This document shows, piece after piece, positions 8,070 through 15,802 of a DNA stretch of 64,000 nucleotides. Made by a program: the position numbers and the translations under genes. Every line of letters starts with the position of its first letter. Within the stretch, counting starts at the first letter, position 1. Under the pieces are notes generated by a model. It was not told where the DNA came from and did not search any database. It worked only from the letters and a program-made list of their open reading frames with translations. Source of the stretch: Polynucleobacter sp. TUM22923 (GTDB lineage: Bacteria > Pseudomonadota > Gammaproteobacteria > Burkholderiales > Burkholderiaceae); assembly GCF_030295705.1 (NCBI RefSeq), contig NZ_AP027274.1, positions 1,426,001 through 1,490,000 on the forward strand. Direction: 5' to 3'.

Positions 8070-8849
8070 GTAAGCATCTAGTTGCCCTGTATTTTTTAGG
8101 GCTTCGCCAACCATAATTAGGGCAGGTGAAGCGCTGTTAAACCAGTCATTTGCTTTGCCATTGGCCATCTCACCCAAAGTGCTTGACCAATGACGCTGAT
8201 TTTTGGTGCTAACCGCTTCGAGAATGTGCACTGGCGTTGCACTGGTCTTTTGTGAGTCGCCCTCGATTAACTGTTTGGCAATCCCACTAGCATCTTTACG
8301 GCCCATGTAATAAACCAAAGTATCAGCAGTAGGATGTTGATCGGGCTTATTTTCCTGTTCGATTGCGTCATTATCACTGTCGCTAGCTTTAGCTAAAGTG
8401 ATAAAGGCAACACTTCTACTGATGCCGCGCAAGGTCAGTGATTGCTGAATAGCGGCTGCACCAGCAAGAGCAGCGGTAATTCCGGGGACTACTTCAACCT
8501 CTATGTGGCTTTTTTTCAGTGCCTGAATTTCTTCATCTGCACGCCCAAACATCATCGGATCGCCACCTTTGAGCCTAACAACGATTTGATGACGCTGCGC
8601 TGCATCAGTTAAGCGTTTATTAATGAACAGCTGTGCTGAGGATAACTTGCCACAGCGTTTACCTACCGATACTTTAATCGCATTAGGGCAAAACTCGAAC
8701 ATCTCTTGATCAACTAAAGCATCATAAAAAACAATATCCGCTTTTTCTAAGATTCTAGCGCCGCGAACCGTAATAAGGTCTGCCGCACCAGGACCGGCGC
8801 CAACCAAATAGACTTTACCCAAAACAGATGACGGCTTCATGGAATTCAT
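7992..8849 (-). CDS. cobA: Uroporphyrinogen-III C-methyltransferase (SUMT)
   Basis: A 285-aa SAM-dependent methyltransferase that converts uroporphyrinogen III to precorrin-2, the entry to siroheme. Visible family motifs are VGAGPGAADLITVRGA at the N-terminus, VRLKGGDPMMFGR and VPGITAALAGAA. It lacks the CysG dehydrogenase/chelatase half, so the ring oxidation must be supplied elsewhere. The family core appears to end near GQLDAYLQ; the last 25 or so residues (ending TDRRRRA) lie in the overlap with the convergent chelatase gene. Its ATG overlaps the stop of the DUF934 gene by 4 bp, so it is co-translated with the sulfite reductase operon. Confidence 0.9.
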   Translation of the reverse strand: MNSMKPSSVLGKVYLVGAGPGAADLITVRGARILEKADIVFYDALVDQEMFEFCPNAIKVSVGKRCGKLSSAQLFINKRLTDAAQRHQIVVRLKGGDPMMFGRADEEIQALKKSHIEVEVVPGITAALAGAAAIQQSLTLRGISRSVAFITLAKASDSDNDAIEQENKPDQHPTADTLVYYMGRKDASGIAKQLIEGDSQKTSATPVHILEAVSTKNQRHWSSTLGEMANGKANDWFNSASPALIMVGEALKNTGQLDAYLQCPSTEINDGLQDSIVLTDRRRRA

Positions 8850-9442
8850 ATGAAAGCTGACGAATCATTTGTCACTGTGGCTCGCTGATCACGCCAACTG
8901 TTTTGCGTGACTACCGAAAAAAGACTAAATTGCTTTAGTGCGAGATTTAGATTTTGGTCCTCACGTAATTCAAAAGCATCAAAGCCAGCTCTTGAGCCCT
9001 GCAGGAGCTGATCAACCAAGACATCGCCGACAGCACGAATCTCAGACTGCCAATGAAAACGCGCTCTCAACAAGGCTGCAGTGCTAAAGCTTCTTCCATC
9101 CCGAAATATGGGGAAGTGTGCGCCAACAACAGGCCAAATGGATCTTCCTGCTTCAATGACTTCAATCTGATTCAATATATCGTCATCCGCAGCAAACCAC
9201 ACTCCAACTTCGCCCTTTGCCACTCTCTCTGATACATCTGCACTTTGATGATTCCCAAGATCATGCTCAAGCCACCAATGAAATGGCACTAAGACCTTTA
9301 ATAGACCATTTTCCAAGTCGGCCATTTTAGGCAAGACAGCAACAGTGCCGTCGCTTGATTGGCCTCCATCCCAGACATGCCATTCATTAGGAATGAGAGA
9401 AGGTGCTTTACCTTTGGGGAAAGAAATAATCTGTTTGTTCAT
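8846..9442 (-). CDS. DUF934 family protein of the sulfite reductase operon
   Basis: A 198-aa protein of the DUF934 family, which in proteobacteria is found almost only directly after cysI. Recognisable parts are WHVWDGGQ at the start, a central VGAHFPIFRDGRSFSTAALLRAR block and a C-terminal FDAFELREDQNL block. Its biochemical role is not established; a part in electron supply to, or assembly of, the sulfite reductase is an inference from gene neighbourhood. It follows cysI by 33 bp and overlaps the SUMT start by 4 bp. Confidence 0.85.
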   Translation of the reverse strand: MNKQIISFPKGKAPSLIPNEWHVWDGGQSSDGTVAVLPKMADLENGLLKVLVPFHWWLEHDLGNHQSADVSERVAKGEVGVWFAADDDILNQIEVIEAGRSIWPVVGAHFPIFRDGRSFSTAALLRARFHWQSEIRAVGDVLVDQLLQGSRAGFDAFELREDQNLNLALKQFSLFSVVTQNSWRDQRATVTNDSSAFI

Positions 9443-9475
9443 GTTTTGTTATTTTTGTATCGGTACTTTTGATGC

Positions 9476-11218
9476 CTATACTGAGTTCTTTTGATCTACT
9501 TTCTGCTTATCTTTACTGCGAGAGTTCCGATAGGCAGGCTCTTTAAAAGCATCCATACCTAGTCTGCGATACGTTTCTATAAAGAGTTCATCCTCAGTTC
9601 TATGCTCTACATAAGTATTGATCAGGCTAGCCACTACATCTGGAATTTCATTAGCCCCAAAAGAAGGTCCAATCACTTTGCCGATAGAGGCTTGGTTGCC
9701 TTGCTCACCGCCTAAGGTAATTTGATACCACTCTTCACCATCCTTATCAACACCGAGAACACCAATATTGCCAACGTGATGGTGTCCGCAAGAGTTAATA
9801 CAGCCAGAGATATTTAACGTGATATCTCTTAGGTCATGTAAATAATCTAAGTCATCAAAGCGCTCCTGAATAGCTTTTGCAATCGGGAGTGACTTGGCGT
9901 TGGCTAATGAGCAGAAATCGCCACCAGGGCACGCAATAATATCGGTCAATAAACCAATATTGGATAGAACAAGATTGTGATTTTTAGCGGCGCGCCATAA
10001 ATGAAGTAATTCAGTTTGCTCAACATCCGCTAAAACTAAGTTCTGCTCATGAGTTACCCGTAATTCACCAAAGCTATATTGCTCAGCCAAATCTGCAATA
10101 GCATTCATTTGAGCACTGGTTGCGTCGCCAGGTGCGGCAGTGCCATGGGGTTTGAGCGACAGAACGACCGAGGCATAGCCAGGCACTTGATGAGGCCTTA
10201 AATTGCGCTCTAACCAGCGAGTAAATGCGACTCTCTCATTGGCGTCCAGTTTTGGTTCGACAAAGGACTGAAGTTCGGCCCTAGTTAATGCCGGTAAGTT
10301 TTTATAGGAAGGCCTGGTAAAGTGCTGAGCAACGCGATTCCATTCCGCCTGAGTGAAATTATCTTTGCTTGGCGCCTCCTTAGAATGGAGTTGTGCCCAC
10401 TCACTTTCTACCTGCCGTGAAAACTCTTCCGGACCTAATGCTTTCACTAATATTTTGATGCGTGCTTTATATATATTGTCTCTTCTGCCAAAGCGGTTAT
10501 ACACACGCAACAATGCCGTGAGATAGCTTGGCAGTAATTGCCATGGCACATTCTTTTTTATCAAGGAACCCAGAATTGGAGTGCGCCCCATACCACCGCC
10601 CGCATAAATATCTGCCGTAAGTGCACCATCTTGAACATTGGGATCTTTTTTTAACTCAATGCCAACGTCATGGCACAGAAGCACTGTGCGGTCTTCTTTG
10701 GCGCCATTAATAGCAAATTTAAACTTGCGTGGTAAATAGGCAAACTCAGGGTGCAGCGTTGACCATTGACGCAGTAATTCACAGATGGGCCTTGGGTCGA
10801 CGTATTCATCATCTGCAACACCAGCAAAAGCATCGCTCGTGATATTGCGAATGCAATTGCCAGATGTCTGGATGGCATGCATTTCTACTTGAGCTAGTTC
10901 AGCCAAGATCTCAGGCGTTTTTTCTAATTCAATCCAGTTAAATTGAATATTTTGACGAGTAGTGAAGTGGCCGTAACCTCGATCATGTTTGTCGGCAATC
11001 AATGCGAGAGTCCGTAATTGCTTGGCACTGAGAAGACCATAGGGAATAGCCACTCGCAACATATAGGCATGGCGTTGGTAATAAAGGCCATTTTGGAGTC
11101 TTAGGGGGCGAAACTCTTCTTCAGGCAGGCTGCCATCTAAGCGTCTGGCTACCTGATCACGAAATTGGGCAACCCGCTCGTCTACTAAGGTTTGATCTAT
11201 GTGGTCATATTTGTACAT
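9476..11218 (-). CDS. cysI: Sulfite reductase hemoprotein (nitrite/sulfite reductase family)
   Basis: A 580-aa siroheme and 4Fe-4S enzyme that reduces sulfite to sulfide with six electrons. The cluster/siroheme ligands are clear: C430-x5-C436 in ACPGGDFCSLA and C473-x3-C477 in SGCINSCGHHH. The substrate-binding Arg/Lys region is in RHAYMLRVAIPYG and HFTTRQNIQFN. Length fits the betaproteobacterial CysI. No cysJ flavoprotein gene is adjacent, so electrons must come from ferredoxin or another donor. It is first in the operon cysI-DUF934-SUMT and has its own upstream region with a perfect palindrome. Confidence 0.95.
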   Translation of the reverse strand: MYKYDHIDQTLVDERVAQFRDQVARRLDGSLPEEEFRPLRLQNGLYYQRHAYMLRVAIPYGLLSAKQLRTLALIADKHDRGYGHFTTRQNIQFNWIELEKTPEILAELAQVEMHAIQTSGNCIRNITSDAFAGVADDEYVDPRPICELLRQWSTLHPEFAYLPRKFKFAINGAKEDRTVLLCHDVGIELKKDPNVQDGALTADIYAGGGMGRTPILGSLIKKNVPWQLLPSYLTALLRVYNRFGRRDNIYKARIKILVKALGPEEFSRQVESEWAQLHSKEAPSKDNFTQAEWNRVAQHFTRPSYKNLPALTRAELQSFVEPKLDANERVAFTRWLERNLRPHQVPGYASVVLSLKPHGTAAPGDATSAQMNAIADLAEQYSFGELRVTHEQNLVLADVEQTELLHLWRAAKNHNLVLSNIGLLTDIIACPGGDFCSLANAKSLPIAKAIQERFDDLDYLHDLRDITLNISGCINSCGHHHVGNIGVLGVDKDGEEWYQITLGGEQGNQASIGKVIGPSFGANEIPDVVASLINTYVEHRTEDELFIETYRRLGMDAFKEPAYRNSRSKDKQKVDQKNSV

Positions 11219-11255
11219 TGACTCACATTGTCTGCGTACATTGATATTTCTACAA

Positions 11256-11300
11256 ATAATAAAACGTTACTTCTATATACGTAAAAAAGTATATAGAAGC
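11256..11300 (-). promoter_or_regulatory. Palindrome and candidate promoter upstream of cysI
   Basis: An 11-bp perfect inverted repeat, cttctatatac at 11270-11280 and gtatatagaag at 11289-11299, is separated by 8 nt. A minus-strand -10-like TATTAT at 11261-11256 follows at a spacing that puts the palindrome over the -35 region. The arm is AT-rich and lacks a T run, so it looks more like a protein site than a terminator. The core ttctatata also occurs upstream of the other sulfur operon. A CysB-type regulator is a possible reader; that is inference. Confidence 0.5.
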
Positions 11301-11456
11301 GAGCTACTACCCACTTATAGGCCTTCAATTCAAATCTTTGGGTCTATTGATCGTTTGATAGCGCCTAGAGGAAACTAGATTTATATAGATGGTTGAAATG
11401 CGGCATCAGGCCCAAAATGGCATCCGCTGTACCTTGATAGCGCTTTAAATAATGAC

Positions 11457-12836
11457 CTAGGTACCACTTACTGCTCGGATCATGCCGGCAGCTACCGTGT
11501 GATTTGTCACCTCATCAATCAAAATGAATGAACCTGTACTTTGAGATTGAGTGAATAGATCGGTTGCGATAGGGTTTTGTAAGACTAATTCAATGCGTCC
11601 AATTTCATTAGTAGAGAGGCTACTAGCACTACTTTTCTGAGATAAAGTAAGAATATCCAAGACTTGCACAATGGCCTTCACTTTTGCAACGACAGTATTA
11701 CTAGTATTGCGTAATGCATATTTACGACTTAAAGATAAGGGCTCATTATCCAGCCAACAAATATCAGCCGATAGATGCTTTGTTACAACGGGGGGATTAG
11801 GATCATCGGCGCTTATAAAAAGACATCCGCGTGAGACATCTATATCTTCATTTAATTCAATAGCGAGAGACTGACCGCTGTGCCCAACATCCACCGTATT
11901 GTCATGATCAGCGCCACCTGAATAAGGCTGATTACTCAGGTAGATACGTGCAACAGTAGCATCTAAGCTTCCCGGCATGACTCTGATTTTCTGACCTTTT
12001 TTTACACTACCCGACTCTACTTGGCCAAGATAACCTCGAAAATTATTCGAGTCACTGCCATCTTGCCGAGCAATAAGCTGCACCGGAAATCGAAGGGCGG
12101 TCGTTTCAGAATAGGGTGTGGTGTCTACGCTTTCCAACCACTTGAGTAATATAGGGCCTTGATACCAAGACATGTCTAGACTCTGATTTACCACGTTGGC
12201 GCCTGACAAAGCCGATATCGGGATCAAGGTCGGCGCTGAAAGACCGATCTTTTGAGCTAGATCCTCAATCGCACTCGTGATTGCATTAAAAACTGACTGA
12301 TCAAATTGCACAAGATCCATCTTATTTATGGCAAATACGACATGCCTTAATCCCAATAGATGAACGATGGCAGTATGGCGTTTAGTTTGCGCTAACAAGG
12401 TTGCCGGAAATGTATTCAAATCAATGCGGGTGGCATCAACCAAAATAACGGCAATGTCAGACTGAGATGCGCCCGTTACTAAATTACGGGTGTATTGCTC
12501 ATGGCCCGGGGCATCAGCCACAATAAATTTACGATTGGGAGTAGAAAAATATCGATAAGCAACATCAATAGTAATCCCCTGCTCACGCTCAGCTTCAAGT
12601 CCATCAGTGAGAAGAGCCAGATCAATGCCGGCATCTGAAGAAGTGACACGTGCATATTTTGTCTTAGATACCGACTCTAGTTGGTCTACCAAAATAGATT
12701 TAGTGTCGTACAGTAAACGTCCAATTAAAGTACTTTTTCCATCATCGACGCTTCCTGCAGTAATAAAGCGGATCACATTCGAACGAAGTTGAGAATGAAT
12801 GATAGTGTGAGCTTGAGTTTGAGTGTCTTTATTCAT
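11457..12836 (-). CDS. cysN: Sulfate adenylyltransferase subunit 1 (GTPase)
   Basis: A 459-aa EF-Tu-like GTPase that drives APS synthesis by the CysD subunit. G1 is GSVDDGKS (about residues 28-35), G3 DAPGHEQ, G4 NKMD, followed by two beta-barrel domains. The length fits CysN alone with no fused CysC kinase domain, in agreement with an APS-reducing CysH in the same operon. It overlaps cysD by one base (12836), so subunits are translationally coupled. It is last in the operon, about 240 bp before cysI. Confidence 0.95.
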   Translation of the reverse strand: MNKDTQTQAHTIIHSQLRSNVIRFITAGSVDDGKSTLIGRLLYDTKSILVDQLESVSKTKYARVTSSDAGIDLALLTDGLEAEREQGITIDVAYRYFSTPNRKFIVADAPGHEQYTRNLVTGASQSDIAVILVDATRIDLNTFPATLLAQTKRHTAIVHLLGLRHVVFAINKMDLVQFDQSVFNAITSAIEDLAQKIGLSAPTLIPISALSGANVVNQSLDMSWYQGPILLKWLESVDTTPYSETTALRFPVQLIARQDGSDSNNFRGYLGQVESGSVKKGQKIRVMPGSLDATVARIYLSNQPYSGGADHDNTVDVGHSGQSLAIELNEDIDVSRGCLFISADDPNPPVVTKHLSADICWLDNEPLSLSRKYALRNTSNTVVAKVKAIVQVLDILTLSQKSSASSLSTNEIGRIELVLQNPIATDLFTQSQSTGSFILIDEVTNHTVAAGMIRAVSGT

Positions 12837-13768
12837 TAAAAATAGCCTTCTTTTTTGCGACGCTCCATTGAAGCTTCATTTGCCTGATCATCCATCCGTG
12901 TTGCGCCACGTTCGGTAATGTCAGTTACTGCAGTTTCGGCAATGATGTCTATTGGTGTTTTCGCTTCACTCAAAACAGGACAGGTACAGCTGATATCCCC
13001 TACTGTTCTAAAGCGTACACTCAAGATTTCACTGACATCTTCTGGCGCTTTAGGGGTGATGTCAGTAACAGGAACAAGTAGCGCATTTTTCCTGACGACC
13101 TCACGTTGGTGGGTGTAATAAATGCTAGGCAGATCTAACGCCTCTCGAGCAATATATTGCCAAATGTCTAATTCGGTCCAATTTGAGATCGGAAATACAC
13201 GCATGTTTTCCCCTTGGGAGATGCGTGCGTTGTAAAGATTCCAGAGTTCAGGTCTTTGTGCTTTTGGGTCCCATTGGCCGAACTCATCACGAAAAGAGAA
13301 GATGCGCTCTTTTGCTCTCGCTTTTTCCTCATCTCTCCGAGCGCCCCCCATCAGACCATCAAACTGATGTGCAGCAATCACCTCTAATAACGTGACCGCT
13401 TGAGCAGCATTACGAGAATCCGTTGGTTTTCGCAGACGGACCGTCCCCTTCTGAATGGACTCCTCTACGCTTCCTACAATCAATTTGACGCCCGTTTTTT
13501 TGACTACTGCATCGCGATAAGCAATCACCTCAGGAAAATTATGGCCCGTATCAATGTGCACAATTGGAAAGGGTAATTTAACCGGACGATTTCCAAATTG
13601 AAATGCTTTACGTGCCAGATGAAACATCACGATAGAGTCTTTTCCGCCGGAAAATAACATCGCTGGATTGGCGCACTGCGCAATCACCTCACGAATAATA
13701 TAAATCGACTCAGCCTCCAGCCAAGTAAGGTGGTCATTTAATAGCCAATTTTTCTGTATATCAGACAT
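12836..13768 (-). CDS. cysD: Sulfate adenylyltransferase subunit 2
   Basis: A 310-aa PAPS-reductase-fold ATP pyrophosphatase that makes APS from sulfate and ATP. The PP-loop motif SGGKDSIVMFHLA is at residues 40-52, and the C-terminus has the usual GATRMDDQANEASMERRKKEGYF region. Length is typical. It starts 35 bp after cysH and overlaps cysN by one base. The catalytic partner of CysN in the cytoplasm. Confidence 0.96.
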   Translation of the reverse strand: MSDIQKNWLLNDHLTWLEAESIYIIREVIAQCANPAMLFSGGKDSIVMFHLARKAFQFGNRPVKLPFPIVHIDTGHNFPEVIAYRDAVVKKTGVKLIVGSVEESIQKGTVRLRKPTDSRNAAQAVTLLEVIAAHQFDGLMGGARRDEEKARAKERIFSFRDEFGQWDPKAQRPELWNLYNARISQGENMRVFPISNWTELDIWQYIAREALDLPSIYYTHQREVVRKNALLVPVTDITPKAPEDVSEILSVRFRTVGDISCTCPVLSEAKTPIDIIAETAVTDITERGATRMDDQANEASMERRKKEGYF

Positions 13769-13803
13769 ACGCCTTACTCGTTAAAGATGCCTTGTTGATG
13801 GGA

Positions 13804-14532
13804 TTAGGGCTGGACATGCAGTCCACACTCTTTGCTGCCACTTTGTAACCACCACCAGCGACCCGCTCGAAGATCCTCCCCCTTTTTAACTGCCCGAGTA
13901 CAGGGCTCACACCCAATACTGGGATATCCCCTGAGATGCAAGGGATGAATCGGTACCTGCTCTTGTTGGATATAGGCCCATATCTCACTTTCAGCCCAAT
14001 CAAAAAGAGGATTGAATTTAGTGATACCTCGAGCATCATCCAATTCTTCAAAGTTGAGCTCTACTCGCGTACTGGATTGCTCACGACGTTGGCCGGTCAA
14101 CCAAGCATCCGCTCCCATTAAGGCAGTAGTCAGAGGCTTTACTTTACGAACCCCACAACACGCTTTTTTTGCCTCTTCGCTATCGTAAAAGCCATTTAGA
14201 CCATATTGATTTACAAATAGCGCTACGTTAGATTCTTGTGGATATACGCTCTGAATTTGGATTTGATAATGGTCTTCAGTTGTTTTGATGAAGTCTATTG
14301 TCTCCTGATGGAGTCGCCCAGTATGTAGAGTGAATAATTTGATTTCTATAGAAGATTCAATAATCGCATCCATTAGCACCATATCCTCAGCCGCTAAGCT
14401 CGTTGCAAAACGCACATCAGAGAAGCGCTGAGTAATGCTTAGTAGGCGCTGTTTGAGTACTGTAGCTTTATTTTTCAGGTCATCAGTACTCAGAGTACTT
14501 GCTGGTATGGACCATAGTGTTGTTGTCATCAT
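13804..14532 (-). CDS. cysH: Assimilatory adenylylsulfate (APS) reductase, CysH family
   Basis: A 242-aa thiol-dependent reductase forming sulfite. Two cysteine pairs that bind a 4Fe-4S cluster are present (C125-C126 in ACCGVRK and C208/C211 in GCEPCTRA), besides the catalytic C236 in KECGLHV. This cysteine set marks the APS-reducing rather than PAPS-reducing branch, and fits the absence of an APS kinase gene. The N-terminal PP-loop area is SLAAEDMVL. The start overlaps the TauE gene stop by 4 bp (ATGA). Assignment to APS over PAPS is strong by motif. Confidence 0.95.
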   Translation of the reverse strand: MMTTTLWSIPASTLSTDDLKNKATVLKQRLLSITQRFSDVRFATSLAAEDMVLMDAIIESSIEIKLFTLHTGRLHQETIDFIKTTEDHYQIQIQSVYPQESNVALFVNQYGLNGFYDSEEAKKACCGVRKVKPLTTALMGADAWLTGQRREQSSTRVELNFEELDDARGITKFNPLFDWAESEIWAYIQQEQVPIHPLHLRGYPSIGCEPCTRAVKKGEDLRAGRWWWLQSGSKECGLHVQP

Positions 14533-15320
14533 GCAGTAAGAAGCTTTATTCCAACTAAAAACAAGGTCGTAGCCAGAGTGGCCCGAATAACCCGCTCAGG
14601 CAGAGTGCTTGATAATTTCGCTCCCAGCCAAATAGCGGGTATCGATCCAATTAACAGCCCTAAAAGCAAATCAAAATCTACATTACCTAACCACCAGTGG
14701 CCCAATGCAGAAAGCGTAGTTAGTGGCACTGCGTAGGCAATATCAGTTCCAGCAACCTCAGCTGCAGTTAACTTAGGATAGAGAAGCAAAATTAAAGTGG
14801 CGCCAATGGCGCCAGCACCAATCGATGAAATAGTAACCAATACCCCAATGACTGCACCCACTATTACGGTGGAAACTTTTAAGCTCATTCCCTCTAATAG
14901 GGACTGCGGATTCTTTTTGGACCAACTTAGAATTTTATTTCTCAATAAGAGCGATACCGCTGTGAGTACTACGGAGATGCCGATACAAATGCGCATTAGA
15001 TGATTTGCATCATCGGAAATGGGACCAAAATATTTCAAAGCAATCACGGACAATGCTGCTGTCGGAATACTCCCAAGGCACAGAAGAGCAACAATATTCC
15101 AGTGTATGTTTTGATGAAAGCGGTGAGCAACGGTACCAAAGCCCTTAGTAATGGCCGCAAAGGCTAGATCGGTTCCGACCGCTGCAGCTGGAGAAACACC
15201 GAAAATAAGCGTAAGCAAAGGGGTCATTAACGACCCTCCACCAACGCCTGTCATACCAACGAGCAAACCCACTAGCGCGCCAGCGACAATAAATGGCGTG
15301 TGATCAAGAAAAAACTGCAT
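14529..15320 (-). CDS. TauE/SafE-family membrane transporter (probable sulfite exporter)
   Basis: A 263-aa integral membrane protein with about eight helices in two repeated halves. Each half shows the family motif: GMTGVGGGSLMTPLLTL near residue 23 and a second SSIGAGAIGATLILL copy near residue 165. Family members export or import sulfur oxyanions and related organic acids. In a cys operon the likely substrate is sulfite or sulfate, possibly protecting against sulfite build-up. It precedes and overlaps cysH by 4 bp and follows a 54-aa ORF. Confidence 0.88.
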   Translation of the reverse strand: MQFFLDHTPFIVAGALVGLLVGMTGVGGGSLMTPLLTLIFGVSPAAAVGTDLAFAAITKGFGTVAHRFHQNIHWNIVALLCLGSIPTAALSVIALKYFGPISDDANHLMRICIGISVVLTAVSLLLRNKILSWSKKNPQSLLEGMSLKVSTVIVGAVIGVLVTISSIGAGAIGATLILLLYPKLTAAEVAGTDIAYAVPLTTLSALGHWWLGNVDFDLLLGLLIGSIPAIWLGAKLSSTLPERVIRATLATTLFLVGIKLLTA

Positions 15321-15337
15321 TCCGGGTATTTTTTCGC

Positions 15338-15502
15338 CTAAGCGAAGGATTCTTCAAGCTCTTGAAATTTAATGGAGTCCATTAAAAATAGAATTCTGCG
15401 TTGAATACTTTTTCGCTCTACGGCATTTTCATGATCGAGTTGATCATGTTGGCGAAGTAATTGAGTTATGACGGGGTTGTAGAACGCTCGAATTGGTGAC
15501 AT
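15338..15502 (-). CDS. 54-aa ORF leading the cysH-D-N operon
   Basis: A short frame from the ATG at 15502 to a TAG at 15340-15338, starting MSPIRAFYNPVITQLLRQ and ending ELEESFA. It has a good AGGAAA ribosome site 5 bases before the ATG, lies 17 bp upstream of the TauE gene on the same strand, and occupies the space where the operon's first gene should be. The product is charged and looks helical, with no membrane segment and no cysteine. I do not recognise the family. It could be a small regulator or accessory protein of sulfur assimilation, or a leader ORF; position is the only clue. Confidence 0.6.
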   Translation of the reverse strand: MSPIRAFYNPVITQLLRQHDQLDHENAVERKSIQRRILFLMDSIKFQELEESFA

Positions 15503-15593
15503 TTGATTTCCTGTGATCTGGCTTGGAAGTCAATGTATCAAGTTATTTATATATCCACAAGAAATATAAAGCGATATGTTAATTACTTTTAGC

Positions 15594-15602
15594 TATATAG
15601 AA
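15594..15602 (-). promoter_or_regulatory. Copy of the cysI palindrome core upstream of the second sulfur operon
   Basis: On the minus strand this reads TTCTATATA (with TTTCTATATAG as the wider match), the same core as both arms of the palindrome before cysI. It lies about 90 bp upstream of the 54-aa ORF. The surrounding 15540-15600 is AT-rich and probably holds the operon promoter. Only one half-site is clear here. Confidence 0.4.
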
Positions 15603-15679
15603 ATGCCAACTCTACTTTTTTCACCAAGTAATTCTTCAAGGATATATACCGCTACATCTTGTAATACTCAAAAGAGAAA

Positions 15680-15703
15680 ACCCTCACTATCACTAGTGAG
15701 GGT
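15680..15703 (-). terminator. Terminator after the CAU tRNA
   Basis: On the minus strand a 10-bp stem, ACCCTCACTA / TAGTGAGGGT, with a 4-nt loop is followed by TTTCTCTTTT. It lies 9 bases after the tRNA CCA end. It ends the tRNA transcript and shields the sulfur operon from read-through. Confidence 0.88.
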
Positions 15704-15712
15704 TTGCTTTTA

Positions 15713-15789
15713 TGGTGGGCCCACCAGGACTTGAACCTGGGACCAAAGGATTATGAGTCCTCTGCTCTAACCAACTGAGCTATGGGCCC
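15713..15789 (-). tRNA. tRNA with anticodon CAU (tRNA-Ile2 of the lysidine type, or elongator tRNA-Met)
   Basis: The 77-nt minus-strand gene folds as a full cloverleaf with encoded CCA. The acceptor stem GGGCCCA pairs with TGGGCCC; the D-arm is AGCTCAGTTGGTTAGAGCA. The anticodon loop CTCATAA reads CAU, and the T-loop is TTCAAGT. C4-G69 and C5-G68 pairs are present, which in known systems are recognition features for TilS on tRNA-Ile2, and favour that identity over tRNA-Met. The identity cannot be settled from one gene. It lies 13 bp after the rpoD stop on the same strand. Confidence 0.93.
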
Positions 15790-15802
15790 GTTAGTCTTTG
15801 GA

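Noticed and set aside
13761..14051. 96-codon minus-strand frame overlapping the end of cysH
   Set aside because: It lies inside cysH in another frame; cysH continues with its cysteine motifs through this stretch.
7200..15789. Calling the sulfur block a proven genomic island
   Set aside because: There is no integrase, the tRNA relic is divergent, and the genes resemble the usual betaproteobacterial set. It is kept as a hypothesis only.
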